A stretch of 64,000 bases of DNA from DASRAU01 sp035638075. Lineage in GTDB: Bacteria; Acidobacteriota; Polarisedimenticolia; Gp22-AA2. Shown here piece after piece: positions 35,521 through 44,062 of this stretch. The translations under genes were made by a program, and so were the position numbers. Under the pieces are notes generated by a model, which was not told the origin of the DNA, ran no database searches, and saw nothing but the letters and a program-made list of their open reading frames with translations. The DNA lies in contig DASRAU010000003.1 of assembly GCA_035638075.1 (NCBI GenBank), positions 1 to 64,000 of the forward strand. The letters are read 5' to 3'. Position 1 is the first letter of the stretch. Each line of letters starts with the position of its first letter.

Positions 35521-38500
35521 TCAGTGCGTGTCGGATGGAACCGCCGCCGGGGCCGCAGCCGGCGCATCGCCCGCGGCGGTCGCGGCGGTCCCGGTTCCCG
35601 GCGGTGCCGGCACCGGACCCGGGTGCTTCTCGAGGTCCGACCCCGGCGGCAGCGCCGGGCCGCCTGCGGCGACCGCCATGATGTTGTTCTCCGGGTTGCG
35701 GTCGATGAGCTTGTTGAACGGATCGATGCCGGCCTTCTTCGGCAGCTCGTCGACGACCACCTCGACCCGGTCCTCCCCGGGGGCGAGGTGGCGCTTCTCG
35801 AGCAGGAGCACCTTCCCCTCTTGCGGGGTGTCCTTCCCCTTTTCGCCGAACACGCCGACGTCCACCCAGTCGTCCATCGGCCGCTCCGTCTCCTTCCCCT
35901 TGCCGTCGGCGCGGTACTTGGCCGAGGCGAATTGCAGGGTCACGACGTACTTGCCGTCGTCGCGCTTCGCCCAGGTGGCCTTCGTCGCCCGGTTCTCGTA
36001 GAGCGTGATGTTGCGGAACAGGTCGTCGAGGAGCGCCTGCTTGTCGGCCGGCACCGCCTTGGCGATGAAGTCGAGGAACTCCGGGGAGTTCGTGTAAGGG
36101 GGCTGCTGGAACTTGACCGCCTGCACGTACTCGCGCAGCGCGGCGTTGAGCGGCTGCTCGCCGACGGCGTCCCGCAGGGCGTACATGATCAGGCTCCCCT
36201 TGCGGTAATGGATGTAGGGCTGGTTCTCGACAAGGTAGAGCGGCATCTCCTCGATCCGCTCCGCGCCGCGCCCGGCGAGGTATGAGTCCAGCTCGTACTT
36301 CAGGAAGCGTCTCATCTTGTCGCGGCCGTACTCGTGCTCCATCACCATGAGCGCCGAGTACTGCGCCATGGTCTCCGACATCAGCGTCGCCCCCTGCACG
36401 TTCGCCCCCATCACCTGGTGCGCCCACCACATGTGCCCGACCTCGTGGGCGGTCACGTAGAAGACGTAGTCGATGGCGTCCGGGTCGTCGGCGATCCGGC
36501 CGATGAACCCGATGCTCTCGGAGAACGGGATGGTGTTCGGCAGCGCCTGCGCGAAGCGCGCGTAGCGCGGGAACTCGACGATGCGCAGCTCTTTGTGCTG
36601 GTACGGGCCGAAGTTGTCGCTGAAGTACTGCAGGGACTTCTTGGCCCCCTCGAGCATCCGGTCGATGTTGTAGGGATGGCCGGGGTGGTAGTACACCTCG
36701 ATGCTGACGTCGTTCCAGTGGTCGCGCTTCACGGCGTAACGCCCGGAGAGCCAGCCGTAGAAGTTCAGGATGGGGGCGTCGGTCCTGTAGTGGTAATAAT
36801 GCCGGCCGTTCTCGCTCCACTCGCGCTGCAGATTCCCCGGTGCGAGGGCGATCTGGTCGGCGCTCGTGCTCACCGTCGTCTCGAAGTTGACCCAGTCGGC
36901 CTCGTTCGAGATGTAGGTGTTGCGCCGCGCCTCGAGATCGTCCACCTTGGCGAAGCGCACGATCGGCGGCAGGCCGCGCTTGCGCCGCTCATTCGGATCG
37001 TCCAGCTCGGCCATCTTCTGGTAGCCCAGGTGCGGCAGGAAGTCGGTGGAGTCGAAGAACGTTCCGTTCTGGACGATCTTGCCGCGTGCGCCGCTGTTGG
37101 CGAATCCCGGGTACGACATCGAGACGTCGAACGTCAGCTCCATGGTCGCGCCCGGGGCGAGCGGCGGGTCGAGCTTGTAGATGCGGTACCCCTGGACCTT
37201 GTCCTCGCTCTCGATCCTCCCGTTCGGCACGTCGAGGCGGCGGATGACGACGTCGGGGTTGATGCCGACGTGCAGGACGTCGATCGGCGCGGCGGTCTTG
37301 TTCTTCAGCACGTAGCCGCCCCGCATGTCGGCCGTGCGCCGCTCCGGGAAGATGTCCACGTCCACCTTCGCGTCGGTGATGCGCGGCTTCTCCATGTCCT
37401 CGTACTTCTTGTATTTCTTCTCGTAGTCGGCCTGACGGTCGAACTGCCTGTCTTGAGGAATGTATCGATTCAGCACGTTGGTGTTGTAGAAGATCCACGA
37501 CCCCGATCCGATGATGCCGACCACCGCCACGGCGAACGCCGCGCGCACCGGCATGGTGAGGCGCTGGCGCGCGACCCGAAGCCGCAGCCGCAGCCGCGGC
37601 TCGGTGCCGCGCACCCAGAGCAGGTGCGCGACCGCCAGCAGGGCGATGCAGAAGAACCCCCAGTAGAGCGACGTCCAGAGAATCAGCTGATTGAAGGGAC
37701 GGAAGCCGTTCATGTCCGAGTAGATGACCTGTGGGAAGGCCATGAAGCGATACAGCAGGTGCTCGAGGTGCAGCGCCGGCAGCACCATCCCCAGGATCCA
37801 GATGAAGGCGGACAGGAGCCAGGCGACGAACTTGTTGTTGCACACCGCCTGGAAGAAGAGGCACGCCACCGCCAGGAACAGGAAGTGGGATCCGGCGAGG
37901 ACGAAGAGCCCCTTGAAGTACACCGGCAGCTCGTAGTTCGTGTAGTGGCGGTACGACTGCACGGCGACGCCGGTCGCCGTGACCGCCGTCATGAGGGCGA
38001 CGATCGACACGGCGAGGGCCGTCAGCTTGGCGGTCCAGACGGTCCAGGTCGGCATCGGCAGGGCGTCGAACATCTCCGACATCCGCAGGGTGCGCTCGCG
38101 CCACACCAGGTCGCCGCTGTAGAAGATCAGGACCAGCAGGACGACCAGGATGAAGGAACCGATGATGTTGGGAAGGAGGATCGCCGTCACGGGCCAGACC
38201 GGGGTCCCGGCGATCGACTCCACCGTGAGCGTGGCGCCGGTCACGTTGACGAGGCCGAAGAGCATCATGATGACGAACGGGATCCCCCGGAGGACCGAAC
38301 GCGTCTCCAGCCGTGCCTGGTGCAGGTACTGCGCCCACGCCGTCCCGCGGGAGAAGGACGGCCGGACCGGCGCGAACGCCCTCCCCGTCGCACCCGCGGC
38401 GCGTGCCGGCGCGACCGCGCTCGGGCCGCCCTCCGTCGTCGCCTGCCGCAGCTGACGGCTCGCCCTGCCCGTCCCGCCGACGGTCATCCGGAACCGCCAG

Positions 38501-39273
38501 ACGGTGAACGCCAGGACCACCGCCGCGAGGCCGCACCACAGCAGCCGATTCAGCAGCAGGTTGCCGGTGAGTGTCGGCACCAGTGAGTTGCGCTCCAGGA
38601 CCGTCCAGTAGCGCGCCTGGATCTCGAACGCGTTCAGCCCGTAGGGATCGATGAGCGATGCGAGGGTCCGGTACTCGAGGTCGGGGATGAGGTTGACGGC
38701 GGTGAGGACCCCGACGACGAAGACCACGACGCCGGCGTAGGTGTACAGGAGGTTGCGCGTCAGCGTCGCGAGCGAGAAGAACAGCGCTCCGGTGATGAAC
38801 ATGTTGGGGATGACGAACACCAGCATGGCGAAGACATACGGGCCGATCTGAAACGGCCCGACGCGCTCCGCCTCCAGCCAGGGCATCAGGCTGCCGACGA
38901 AGATCCCCAGGCTGATGGCGACGTAGCTGAACCACGACAGGAAGAGCGATCCCGCGAAGCGCCCGAGGAGATAGTCGGTCTTCTTGAGCGGGGTGGAGAA
39001 GAAGATCGAGTCGGTCTGCAGCTCGAAGTCACGGTGGACGCTGTTCGAGACGAAGGCCGTGGTGAAAAACGTCCCGAGGATCGTCATCACCGCCAGCATC
39101 TGCATGATGACGAAGGGGGCGTTGCGGTTCACCGCGCCGATGGAGCCGCCGATCGAGACCGCGTCGCTGGTGATGGCGAAGAAGATCAGGATGAAGTACA
39201 GGATCGAGGCGATCCAGATGAGCGGCTGCCGGAACTGGTAGCGGAACTCGAACGCGAAGATGCGGGCGAGCAT
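35521..39273 (-). CDS. ABC transporter permease fused to an M1-family metallopeptidase
   Basis: A protein of 1250 residues. Residues 1 to about 270 and 310-600 hold two ABC-2-type permease modules of six or so helices each (starting MLARIFAFEFRYQFRQPLIW). From about 610 a soluble M1-like part follows, with the zinc site HEVGHMWWAH near residue 942 and the third ligand Glu in SETMAQYSAL about 20 residues on. The tail is Pro/Ala-rich. This fusion recurs in Bacteroidota and Acidobacteriota and always sits by an ABC ATPase, as here 5 bases upstream in transcription order. It may export or process peptides at the outer face of the membrane; the substrate is unknown. Confidence 0.88.
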   Translation of the reverse strand: MLARIFAFEFRYQFRQPLIWIASILYFILIFFAITSDAVSIGGSIGAVNRNAPFVIMQMLAVMTILGTFFTTAFVSNSVHRDFELQTDSIFFSTPLKKTDYLLGRFAGSLFLSWFSYVAISLGIFVGSLMPWLEAERVGPFQIGPYVFAMLVFVIPNMFITGALFFSLATLTRNLLYTYAGVVVFVVGVLTAVNLIPDLEYRTLASLIDPYGLNAFEIQARYWTVLERNSLVPTLTGNLLLNRLLWCGLAAVVLAFTVWRFRMTVGGTGRASRQLRQATTEGGPSAVAPARAAGATGRAFAPVRPSFSRGTAWAQYLHQARLETRSVLRGIPFVIMMLFGLVNVTGATLTVESIAGTPVWPVTAILLPNIIGSFILVVLLVLIFYSGDLVWRERTLRMSEMFDALPMPTWTVWTAKLTALAVSIVALMTAVTATGVAVQSYRHYTNYELPVYFKGLFVLAGSHFLFLAVACLFFQAVCNNKFVAWLLSAFIWILGMVLPALHLEHLLYRFMAFPQVIYSDMNGFRPFNQLILWTSLYWGFFCIALLAVAHLLWVRGTEPRLRLRLRVARQRLTMPVRAAFAVAVVGIIGSGSWIFYNTNVLNRYIPQDRQFDRQADYEKKYKKYEDMEKPRITDAKVDVDIFPERRTADMRGGYVLKNKTAAPIDVLHVGINPDVVIRRLDVPNGRIESEDKVQGYRIYKLDPPLAPGATMELTFDVSMSYPGFANSGARGKIVQNGTFFDSTDFLPHLGYQKMAELDDPNERRKRGLPPIVRFAKVDDLEARRNTYISNEADWVNFETTVSTSADQIALAPGNLQREWSENGRHYYHYRTDAPILNFYGWLSGRYAVKRDHWNDVSIEVYYHPGHPYNIDRMLEGAKKSLQYFSDNFGPYQHKELRIVEFPRYARFAQALPNTIPFSESIGFIGRIADDPDAIDYVFYVTAHEVGHMWWAHQVMGANVQGATLMSETMAQYSALMVMEHEYGRDKMRRFLKYELDSYLAGRGAERIEEMPLYLVENQPYIHYRKGSLIMYALRDAVGEQPLNAALREYVQAVKFQQPPYTNSPEFLDFIAKAVPADKQALLDDLFRNITLYENRATKATWAKRDDGKYVVTLQFASAKYRADGKGKETERPMDDWVDVGVFGEKGKDTPQEGKVLLLEKRHLAPGEDRVEVVVDELPKKAGIDPFNKLIDRNPENNIMAVAAGGPALPPGSDLEKHPGPVPAPPGTGTAATAAGDAPAAAPAAVPSDTH

Positions 39274-39278
39274 CGGCG

Positions 39279-40169
39279 TCAGGCGGCCTTCACGTCGGCG
39301 GCGTTGAGGGTCGAGAAGTACACGTCCTCGAGCATCGGCGTGACCTCCTCGAAGGTGGCGTCGGGCCGGTTCCCGGAGAGGACGTGGATCTGCGTGCGCC
39401 CGGCGACGAGCCGCGTGGAGATCACCGTGCAGTCACGCTCGTAGGCCGGCAGGTCGTCGCGCGTGACCATCTTCTTCCACACGTGGCCGCGCAGCGTCTC
39501 GATGGTGCGCAGGGGATCGCCCGTGAGGAGCACCTGTCCGCTGCCGATGATCGCCATGTTGCGGCACAGGTCGCTGACGTCGTCGACGATGTGGGTCGAG
39601 AGAATGACGACCACCTGCTCGCCGATCTCGCTCAGGAGGTTGTTGAAGCGCAGGCGCTCCGCCGGATCCAGCCCCGCGGTCGGCTCGTCGACGATGATCA
39701 GCTTCGGGTCGCCGAGGAGCGCCTGGGCGATCCCGAAGCGCTGCTTCATGCCGCCCGAGAAGGTCCCGAGCTTGCGCTTGCGGTAGTTCGAAAGGTTCGT
39801 GCGCTCGAGGAGCGCCTCCACCGTCTCCTTCCGCTGCTTCGCGTCGATGATCCCCTTGAGCACCGCGAAATGATTCAGCAGCTCGTAGGCGCTGACCTTG
39901 GGATAGACCCCGAACTCCTGCGGCAGGTAGCCGAGCATCCGGCGGACGGTGTCCTTCTCCTTCAGGACGTCCACCGTGCCGAGCCGGATGCGCCCGGTGT
40001 CGGGCTCCTGCAGCGTCGCGAGGGTGCGCATCAGGGTCGATTTCCCGGCCCCGTTCGGGCCCAGGAGCCCGAACATCCCGGCGGGGATGTTCAGCGTGAC
40101 GTTGCGCAGCGCCTGGACGCCGTTCGGATAGGTCTTCGAAACGCCTTCGATGATGAGTTCCGGGGTCAT
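39279..40169 (-). CDS. ABC transporter ATP-binding protein
   Basis: A protein of 296 residues from an ATG at 40169. It shows Walker A GPNGAGKST, Q-loop YLPQEFGVYP, signature FSGGMKQR, Walker B LIIVDEPTAGLDP and the switch His in STHIVDD. It is the ATPase partner of the downstream permease/peptidase fusion, which begins 5 bases after its stop. The longer open frame upstream has no family similarity, so the start at 40169 is preferred. It resembles ATPases of ABC-2 exporters rather than importers. Confidence 0.93.
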   Translation of the reverse strand: MTPELIIEGVSKTYPNGVQALRNVTLNIPAGMFGLLGPNGAGKSTLMRTLATLQEPDTGRIRLGTVDVLKEKDTVRRMLGYLPQEFGVYPKVSAYELLNHFAVLKGIIDAKQRKETVEALLERTNLSNYRKRKLGTFSGGMKQRFGIAQALLGDPKLIIVDEPTAGLDPAERLRFNNLLSEIGEQVVVILSTHIVDDVSDLCRNMAIIGSGQVLLTGDPLRTIETLRGHVWKKMVTRDDLPAYERDCTVISTRLVAGRTQIHVLSGNRPDATFEEVTPMLEDVYFSTLNAADVKAA

Positions 40170-40268
40170 CGCCCGATCTCCTTCAGAGACTTGGTCGCGA
40201 GAGGTGGCTGACGGGGGGATCCTACGCGAGGCCGCCCCGCCCGGTTCCATTTCCGGACAGTCAGGGGA

Positions 40269-40288
40269 CCGGCCGTCGATTCGGCCGG
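40269..40288 (-). terminator. Hairpin after the small membrane protein gene
   Basis: A perfect 7-bp inverted repeat (40269-40275 with 40282-40288, loop of 6) begins 2 bases past the stop of the gene at 40291-40506. No U-run follows. Confidence 0.45.
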
Positions 40289-40290
40289 GG

Positions 40291-40506
40291 CTACTTGCGC
40301 CTGCCGGAGGCGACCAGGAGGAGCCCGCCGAGGGCGATGCTGACGACCCCGGCCCAGGTCGGAACAGCCACCTTCTCGCTCTGCTGCACCTTGACCTCGA
40401 TGGGGCCGAGCTTGGCGTCGCGGTTCTTCGGGACGCTGAAGCCTCCGTAGACCAGGATGATGACCCCGGCCACGAGCGCGGCAATTCCGATGATTCTGGC
40501 GAGCAT
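40291..40506 (-). CDS. Small two-helix membrane protein (DUF3185-like)
   Basis: A protein of 71 residues. There is one membrane helix at residues about 3-22 (LARIIGIAALVAGVIILVYG) and a second near 49-67 (TWAGVVSIALGGLLLVAS). A charged middle loop contains LGPIEVKVQQSEK. It resembles DUF3185 proteins, which are of unknown function. The ATG overlaps the stop of the upstream glycosyltransferase by one base (TGATG) and has a GGGAGGAGGG ribosome binding site, so it is probably translated with that gene. Confidence 0.75.
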   Translation of the reverse strand: MLARIIGIAALVAGVIILVYGGFSVPKNRDAKLGPIEVKVQQSEKVAVPTWAGVVSIALGGLLLVASGRRK

Positions 40507-42113
40507 CAGGTCCCTCCTCCCGAAAGCGGGGCGAGATCGTAAACCAGAAGGGCATGTCCGATGACGTCGACAGGCGTCAGCCCCCGCAGCGCCTTGTACC
40601 GGTCGCCGATGTCGAACGGTCCGGCCACCCAGACGGGGCTCGCGATCAGCAGGCCGTCCGCCGGCAAGGGCGCATGCGGCGGGATGAGGCTGACGCGGTT
40701 GCCGAGGTAGTGCAGGACCCGCCGCGGGCTGTTCGGGTCCCCGAAATAAAGCAGGTAGACGGGGCGCCCGGCCGGTTGCGGGTGTGCGTCGATCCAGTCG
40801 CGCGCCTGCTTCAGCCCCTGCCCCCAGTCCACGTTGCTGTCGCTGAGATCGAGATAAGCGCGCGGACGGGGCAGGTTCTCGTAGGCGATGGAGTCGGGGT
40901 GCCACATCAGTCCGTGGATCGCCGTGAGGCCGAGGCCCATCCAGGCGCCGATGGCACGCCAGCGCGGCGGATCGCCGGCAAGCGCGCGTGCGCCGAGCAG
41001 GAGCAGGAAGACATACGCGGGGAGGAAGTGCCGCACCCCGATGTTGATCCGGGTCGTCAGGAAGAGCGCCGTCCACAGGATCGCCGGGATCGCCAGGCCC
41101 CACTCCTCGAAGCGCGGCCGGACGCTTCTGAGCGACAGCAGGGCGAGCAGGAAGACGAGGGCGACGCCGAGCGGCGTCTTGTATGCCATGACGACCGGGA
41201 AGTAGTACCACCAGCCGCCGCGGCTGCGCTCTCCGAGGAGGTACGCGAGATGTCCCTGGTCGGCGTGCCACGCGCCGCGCACCAGAGATTCGAAGAACAG
41301 GCCGGCCGGCAGCGGCCGGTCGAGCAGGCGGCTGAGCAGAGTCGGTGCCTGCTGCCAGTCGGGCGGCTGATCCGGCCGGCTCACGTCGAAGAGAAGCAGC
41401 GCCCACAGGATCAGGAACCCCAGCGCCGCGAACCCGACGAAGGCGGCCAGCCGCCGCGGCAGCGCCGCGAGCCAGGGGCGGACGATCCAGAACAGCAGCG
41501 CGTACGCTGCCGCGACGACCGGCAGGAGGATCGTCGTCCCCTTGAGCAGGAGCGCGACCGCGCAACCGGCGGCGGCCGCGGCGCCGCGTCCGAACGACGG
41601 CCGTTCGAAGGCGCGCCACAGCAAAAACGACGCCGTCAGCGCGCCGACGACGCCGAGCGCATCGAGCGCCGCGAGCGGGATGTGGGCCGCGAAGTTCGGC
41701 TCGAACACGAGCAGGGCGGCGGCGAGGCACCCGGCCGGCAGGCCGTACAGGCGCCGGCACCAGGCGAATGCCACCCCGACCGCGGGCAGGAACAGCAGCG
41801 ACCGCCACAGCGCCGTCAGGAAGAGCACCGTCTCCGGCGGACGCGAATGGTCGTAGAGGGTGCCGGTCCAGCGCGGGTTGGCGTTGGTGAGCACCATCGG
41901 CAGGGCGGTCAACGCCTGTCCGAGAGGCGGATCGGGCTGGGGGGCGTCGTGCAGGGCGCCGCGGAAGTAAGCCGCGCCGTGGACCAGGTGGTATTCGTCG
42001 TCGTACGACTCGCTGTGCGCGACCGCCATCGAGCCGCCGCGCCACAGCAGGAACGCCGCGGCGGCCGCGAGCACCAGCAGGAGGACCCTGTCGGGGCGCG
42101 CGGAGGCCGGCAT
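40506..42113 (-). CDS. PMT/ArnT-like membrane glycosyltransferase (second copy of the type)
   Basis: A protein of 535 residues with about 11 membrane helices. The first loop carries SESYDDEYHLVHGAAYF with acidic residues typical of GT-C enzymes, followed by QPDPPLGQAL. The C-terminal part has DLSDSNVDWGQGLKQARDW and YLLYFGDPNSPRR. It shares this plan and the SN[IV]DWGQ motif with the protein at 15755-17680, so the two are paralogues. It should transfer a sugar from a lipid-linked donor outside the inner membrane. I start it at the ATG at 42113, since the open frame upstream has no similarity and overlaps the divergent gene. Confidence 0.83.
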   Translation of the reverse strand: MPASARPDRVLLLVLAAAAAFLLWRGGSMAVAHSESYDDEYHLVHGAAYFRGALHDAPQPDPPLGQALTALPMVLTNANPRWTGTLYDHSRPPETVLFLTALWRSLLFLPAVGVAFAWCRRLYGLPAGCLAAALLVFEPNFAAHIPLAALDALGVVGALTASFLLWRAFERPSFGRGAAAAAGCAVALLLKGTTILLPVVAAAYALLFWIVRPWLAALPRRLAAFVGFAALGFLILWALLLFDVSRPDQPPDWQQAPTLLSRLLDRPLPAGLFFESLVRGAWHADQGHLAYLLGERSRGGWWYYFPVVMAYKTPLGVALVFLLALLSLRSVRPRFEEWGLAIPAILWTALFLTTRINIGVRHFLPAYVFLLLLGARALAGDPPRWRAIGAWMGLGLTAIHGLMWHPDSIAYENLPRPRAYLDLSDSNVDWGQGLKQARDWIDAHPQPAGRPVYLLYFGDPNSPRRVLHYLGNRVSLIPPHAPLPADGLLIASPVWVAGPFDIGDRYKALRGLTPVDVIGHALLVYDLAPLSGGGT

Positions 42114-42159
42114 CGGGCGGCATGTTACACTCGCGGCCAATCCAAACCGGGAGGTCGTC

Positions 42160-43218
42160 ATGGCCGTCGATCCGGACAAGCTCAATGCGTTCATGGGGAA
42201 ATTCGTCGGCGACCTCGGCGCCGGGATGCATGCCGCGCTCGCCGTCATGGGAGATCGGCTCGGGCTCTACAAGGCGATGGCCGCAGCGGGGCCGCAGACC
42301 TCGTCCGAGCTGGCGAAGAAGACCGGCACCTCCGAGCGCTACCTGCGCGAGTGGCTCAACGCGATGGCCGCCGGCGGGTACGTCTCGTACGACGGCGCCG
42401 GCAACAAGTACTTCCTCAACGACGAGCAGGCGTTCACGCTGGCCGACGAGACCAGCCCGGCGTACCTGCCGGGCGCCTTCCAGGTGATCTCCGCGGTGTT
42501 CGCGAGCGCGCCGAAGATCGCCGACGCGTTCAAGAGCGGTAGCGGCGTCGGCTGGCACGAGCACCATCCGGATCTCTTCGTCGGCACCGAGCGCTTCTTC
42601 CGGCCGAACTACGCCGCAAACCTGGTCACGAACTGGATCCCCGCCCTCGAGGGCATCGAAGCGAAGCTGAAGAAGGGCGGCAAGATCGCCGACGTGGGCT
42701 GCGGCCACGGCTCGTCGTCGATCCTCATGGCGCAGGCGTATCCGAACTCGGAAGTGGTCGGGTTCGATTACCACCCCGCGTCGATCGAGACGGCGAAGGA
42801 GCGGGCCAGAGGCGCTGGCGTCGGCAACCGCACCCGCTTCGAGGTGGCCTCCGCGAAATCGTTCGCGGGCCAGGGGTACGACCTGGTGACCTTCTTCGAC
42901 TGCCTGCACGACATGGGCGATCCGGCGGGCGCTGCGAAGCACGTGCACCAGTCGCTGGCGCAGGACGGCTCGTGGATGGTGGTCGAGCCGATGGCCGGCG
43001 ACACGGTCGAGTCGAACCTCAACCCGGTCGGCCGCGTCTTCTACAGCGCCTCGACCATGATCTGCTGCCCGGCGTCGAAGGCGCAGGAGGTCGGTCTCGC
43101 GCTCGGCGCGCAGGCGGGCGAGAAGCGGCTCACCGAAGTGATCAAGTCGGGAGGCTTCAAGCACGTGCGCCGCGCGGCGGAGACACCCTTCAACCTGATC
43201 CTGGAGGCGCGCCGCTAG
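42160..43218 (+). CDS. SAM-dependent methyltransferase with N-terminal winged helix (Rv2258c-like)
   Basis: A protein of 352 residues. Residues about 15-85 form a winged-helix dimerisation domain (LYKAMAAAGPQTSSELAKKTG, then RYLREWLNAMAAGGYV). The methyltransferase fold follows, with the SAM loop IADVGCGHGSSSILMAQAYP, then VVGFDYHPASIE and TFFDCLHDMGDP. The family includes Rv2258c-type enzymes that act on small molecules; the substrate here is unknown. The ATG at 42160 is preceded by GGGAGGT. It is divergent from the glycosyltransferase gene by 46 bases and is followed after 2 bases by the RidA gene. Confidence 0.87.
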   Translation: MAVDPDKLNAFMGKFVGDLGAGMHAALAVMGDRLGLYKAMAAAGPQTSSELAKKTGTSERYLREWLNAMAAGGYVSYDGAGNKYFLNDEQAFTLADETSPAYLPGAFQVISAVFASAPKIADAFKSGSGVGWHEHHPDLFVGTERFFRPNYAANLVTNWIPALEGIEAKLKKGGKIADVGCGHGSSSILMAQAYPNSEVVGFDYHPASIETAKERARGAGVGNRTRFEVASAKSFAGQGYDLVTFFDCLHDMGDPAGAAKHVHQSLAQDGSWMVVEPMAGDTVESNLNPVGRVFYSASTMICCPASKAQEVGLALGAQAGEKRLTEVIKSGGFKHVRRAAETPFNLILEARR

Positions 43219-43220
43219 AC

Positions 43221-43619
43221 GTGAGCGATCGCCAGCGGATCTCGAGCGGGGCGCCGTGGGAGCCGATCGTCGGCTACTCGCGCGCCGTGCGCGTCGGCAA
43301 CGTCGTGCACGTCGCGGGGACGACGGCCCTCGACGCCGACGGGAAGCTGGTCGGCCGCGGCGACGCCCGGGCACAGACCGTGCAGACGCTCCGGAACATC
43401 CGCACGGCGCTCGAGCGGGCGGGCGCGCGCATCGAGGACGTGGTGCGCACCCGCGTCTACGTCACCGACATCGCGCGCTGGGAGGAGATCGGCCGGGCGC
43501 ACGGAGAGGTCTTCCATGACATCCGGCCGGCCTCGACCATGGTCGAGGTGAAGCGGCTCGTCGATCCCGACATGCTGGTCGAGATCGAAGCCGAGGCGAT
43601 CATCGGCGCGGCGTCTTGA
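43221..43619 (+). CDS. RidA-family protein
   Basis: A protein of 132 residues from a GTG at 43221, two bases after the methyltransferase stop. It has RidA/YjgF features: GYSRAVRVGNVVHVAGTTAL, then QTVQTLRNIRTALERAGA, RTRVYVTDIARWEEI and RPASTMVEVKRLV. The Arg in TRVYVTD, needed for imine deaminase action in RidA, is present (residue near 75). A terminal EAEAII strand is typical. It likely removes reactive enamine/imine intermediates or acts on a related substrate. The next gene begins 26 bases after. Confidence 0.9.
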   Translation: MSDRQRISSGAPWEPIVGYSRAVRVGNVVHVAGTTALDADGKLVGRGDARAQTVQTLRNIRTALERAGARIEDVVRTRVYVTDIARWEEIGRAHGEVFHDIRPASTMVEVKRLVDPDMLVEIEAEAIIGAAS

Positions 43620-43645
43620 AGGTCCGCGCCGGAGGGACGGGAGCG

Positions 43646-44062
43646 ATGGCCACCGAGATCGACATCGAGTACGAAGGGGACCTGCACTGCCGGCTGCACC
43701 ACGGGCCGTCGGGGGCCGAGATCGTCACCGACGCCCCGCCCGACAACCAGGGCAAGGGCGAGGCGTTCTCGCCGACCGATCTCCTGGCGGCGTCGCTCGG
43801 CTCGTGCATCCTGACCATCATGGGGATCTACGCGCGGCGCAAGGACATCGATCTGCGCGGCAGCCACGTGAAGGTGTCGAAGGAGATGGTGGCCGATCCG
43901 CTGCGCCGCGTCGGCCGCATCATCGTCGACGTCCACCTGCCGGCCTCGATCGAGATGCCGGTGCGTCCCCTGCTCGAGACCGCCGGCCACTCCTGCCCGG
44001 TCGAGCGCAGCCTCCACCCCGACATCAAGGTGGACCTCAACTTCCGCTACGACCAGGCTTGA
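43646..44062 (+). CDS. OsmC-family protein
   Basis: A protein of 138 residues. The first Cys lies in the helix DLLAASLGSCILTIMGIYAR and the second in AGHSCPVERSLHPD, the two catalytic Cys of OsmC/Ohr peroxidases. It begins IDIEYEGDLHCRLHHG and ends in VDLNFRYD. These are thiol peroxidases that act on organic hydroperoxides. I chose the ATG at 43646, which has GGAGGG nine bases upstream, over a TTG at 43616 that overlaps the ridA stop. Its stop is directly next to that of the convergent M1 peptidase gene, with no spacer for a terminator. Confidence 0.9.
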   Translation: MATEIDIEYEGDLHCRLHHGPSGAEIVTDAPPDNQGKGEAFSPTDLLAASLGSCILTIMGIYARRKDIDLRGSHVKVSKEMVADPLRRVGRIIVDVHLPASIEMPVRPLLETAGHSCPVERSLHPDIKVDLNFRYDQA

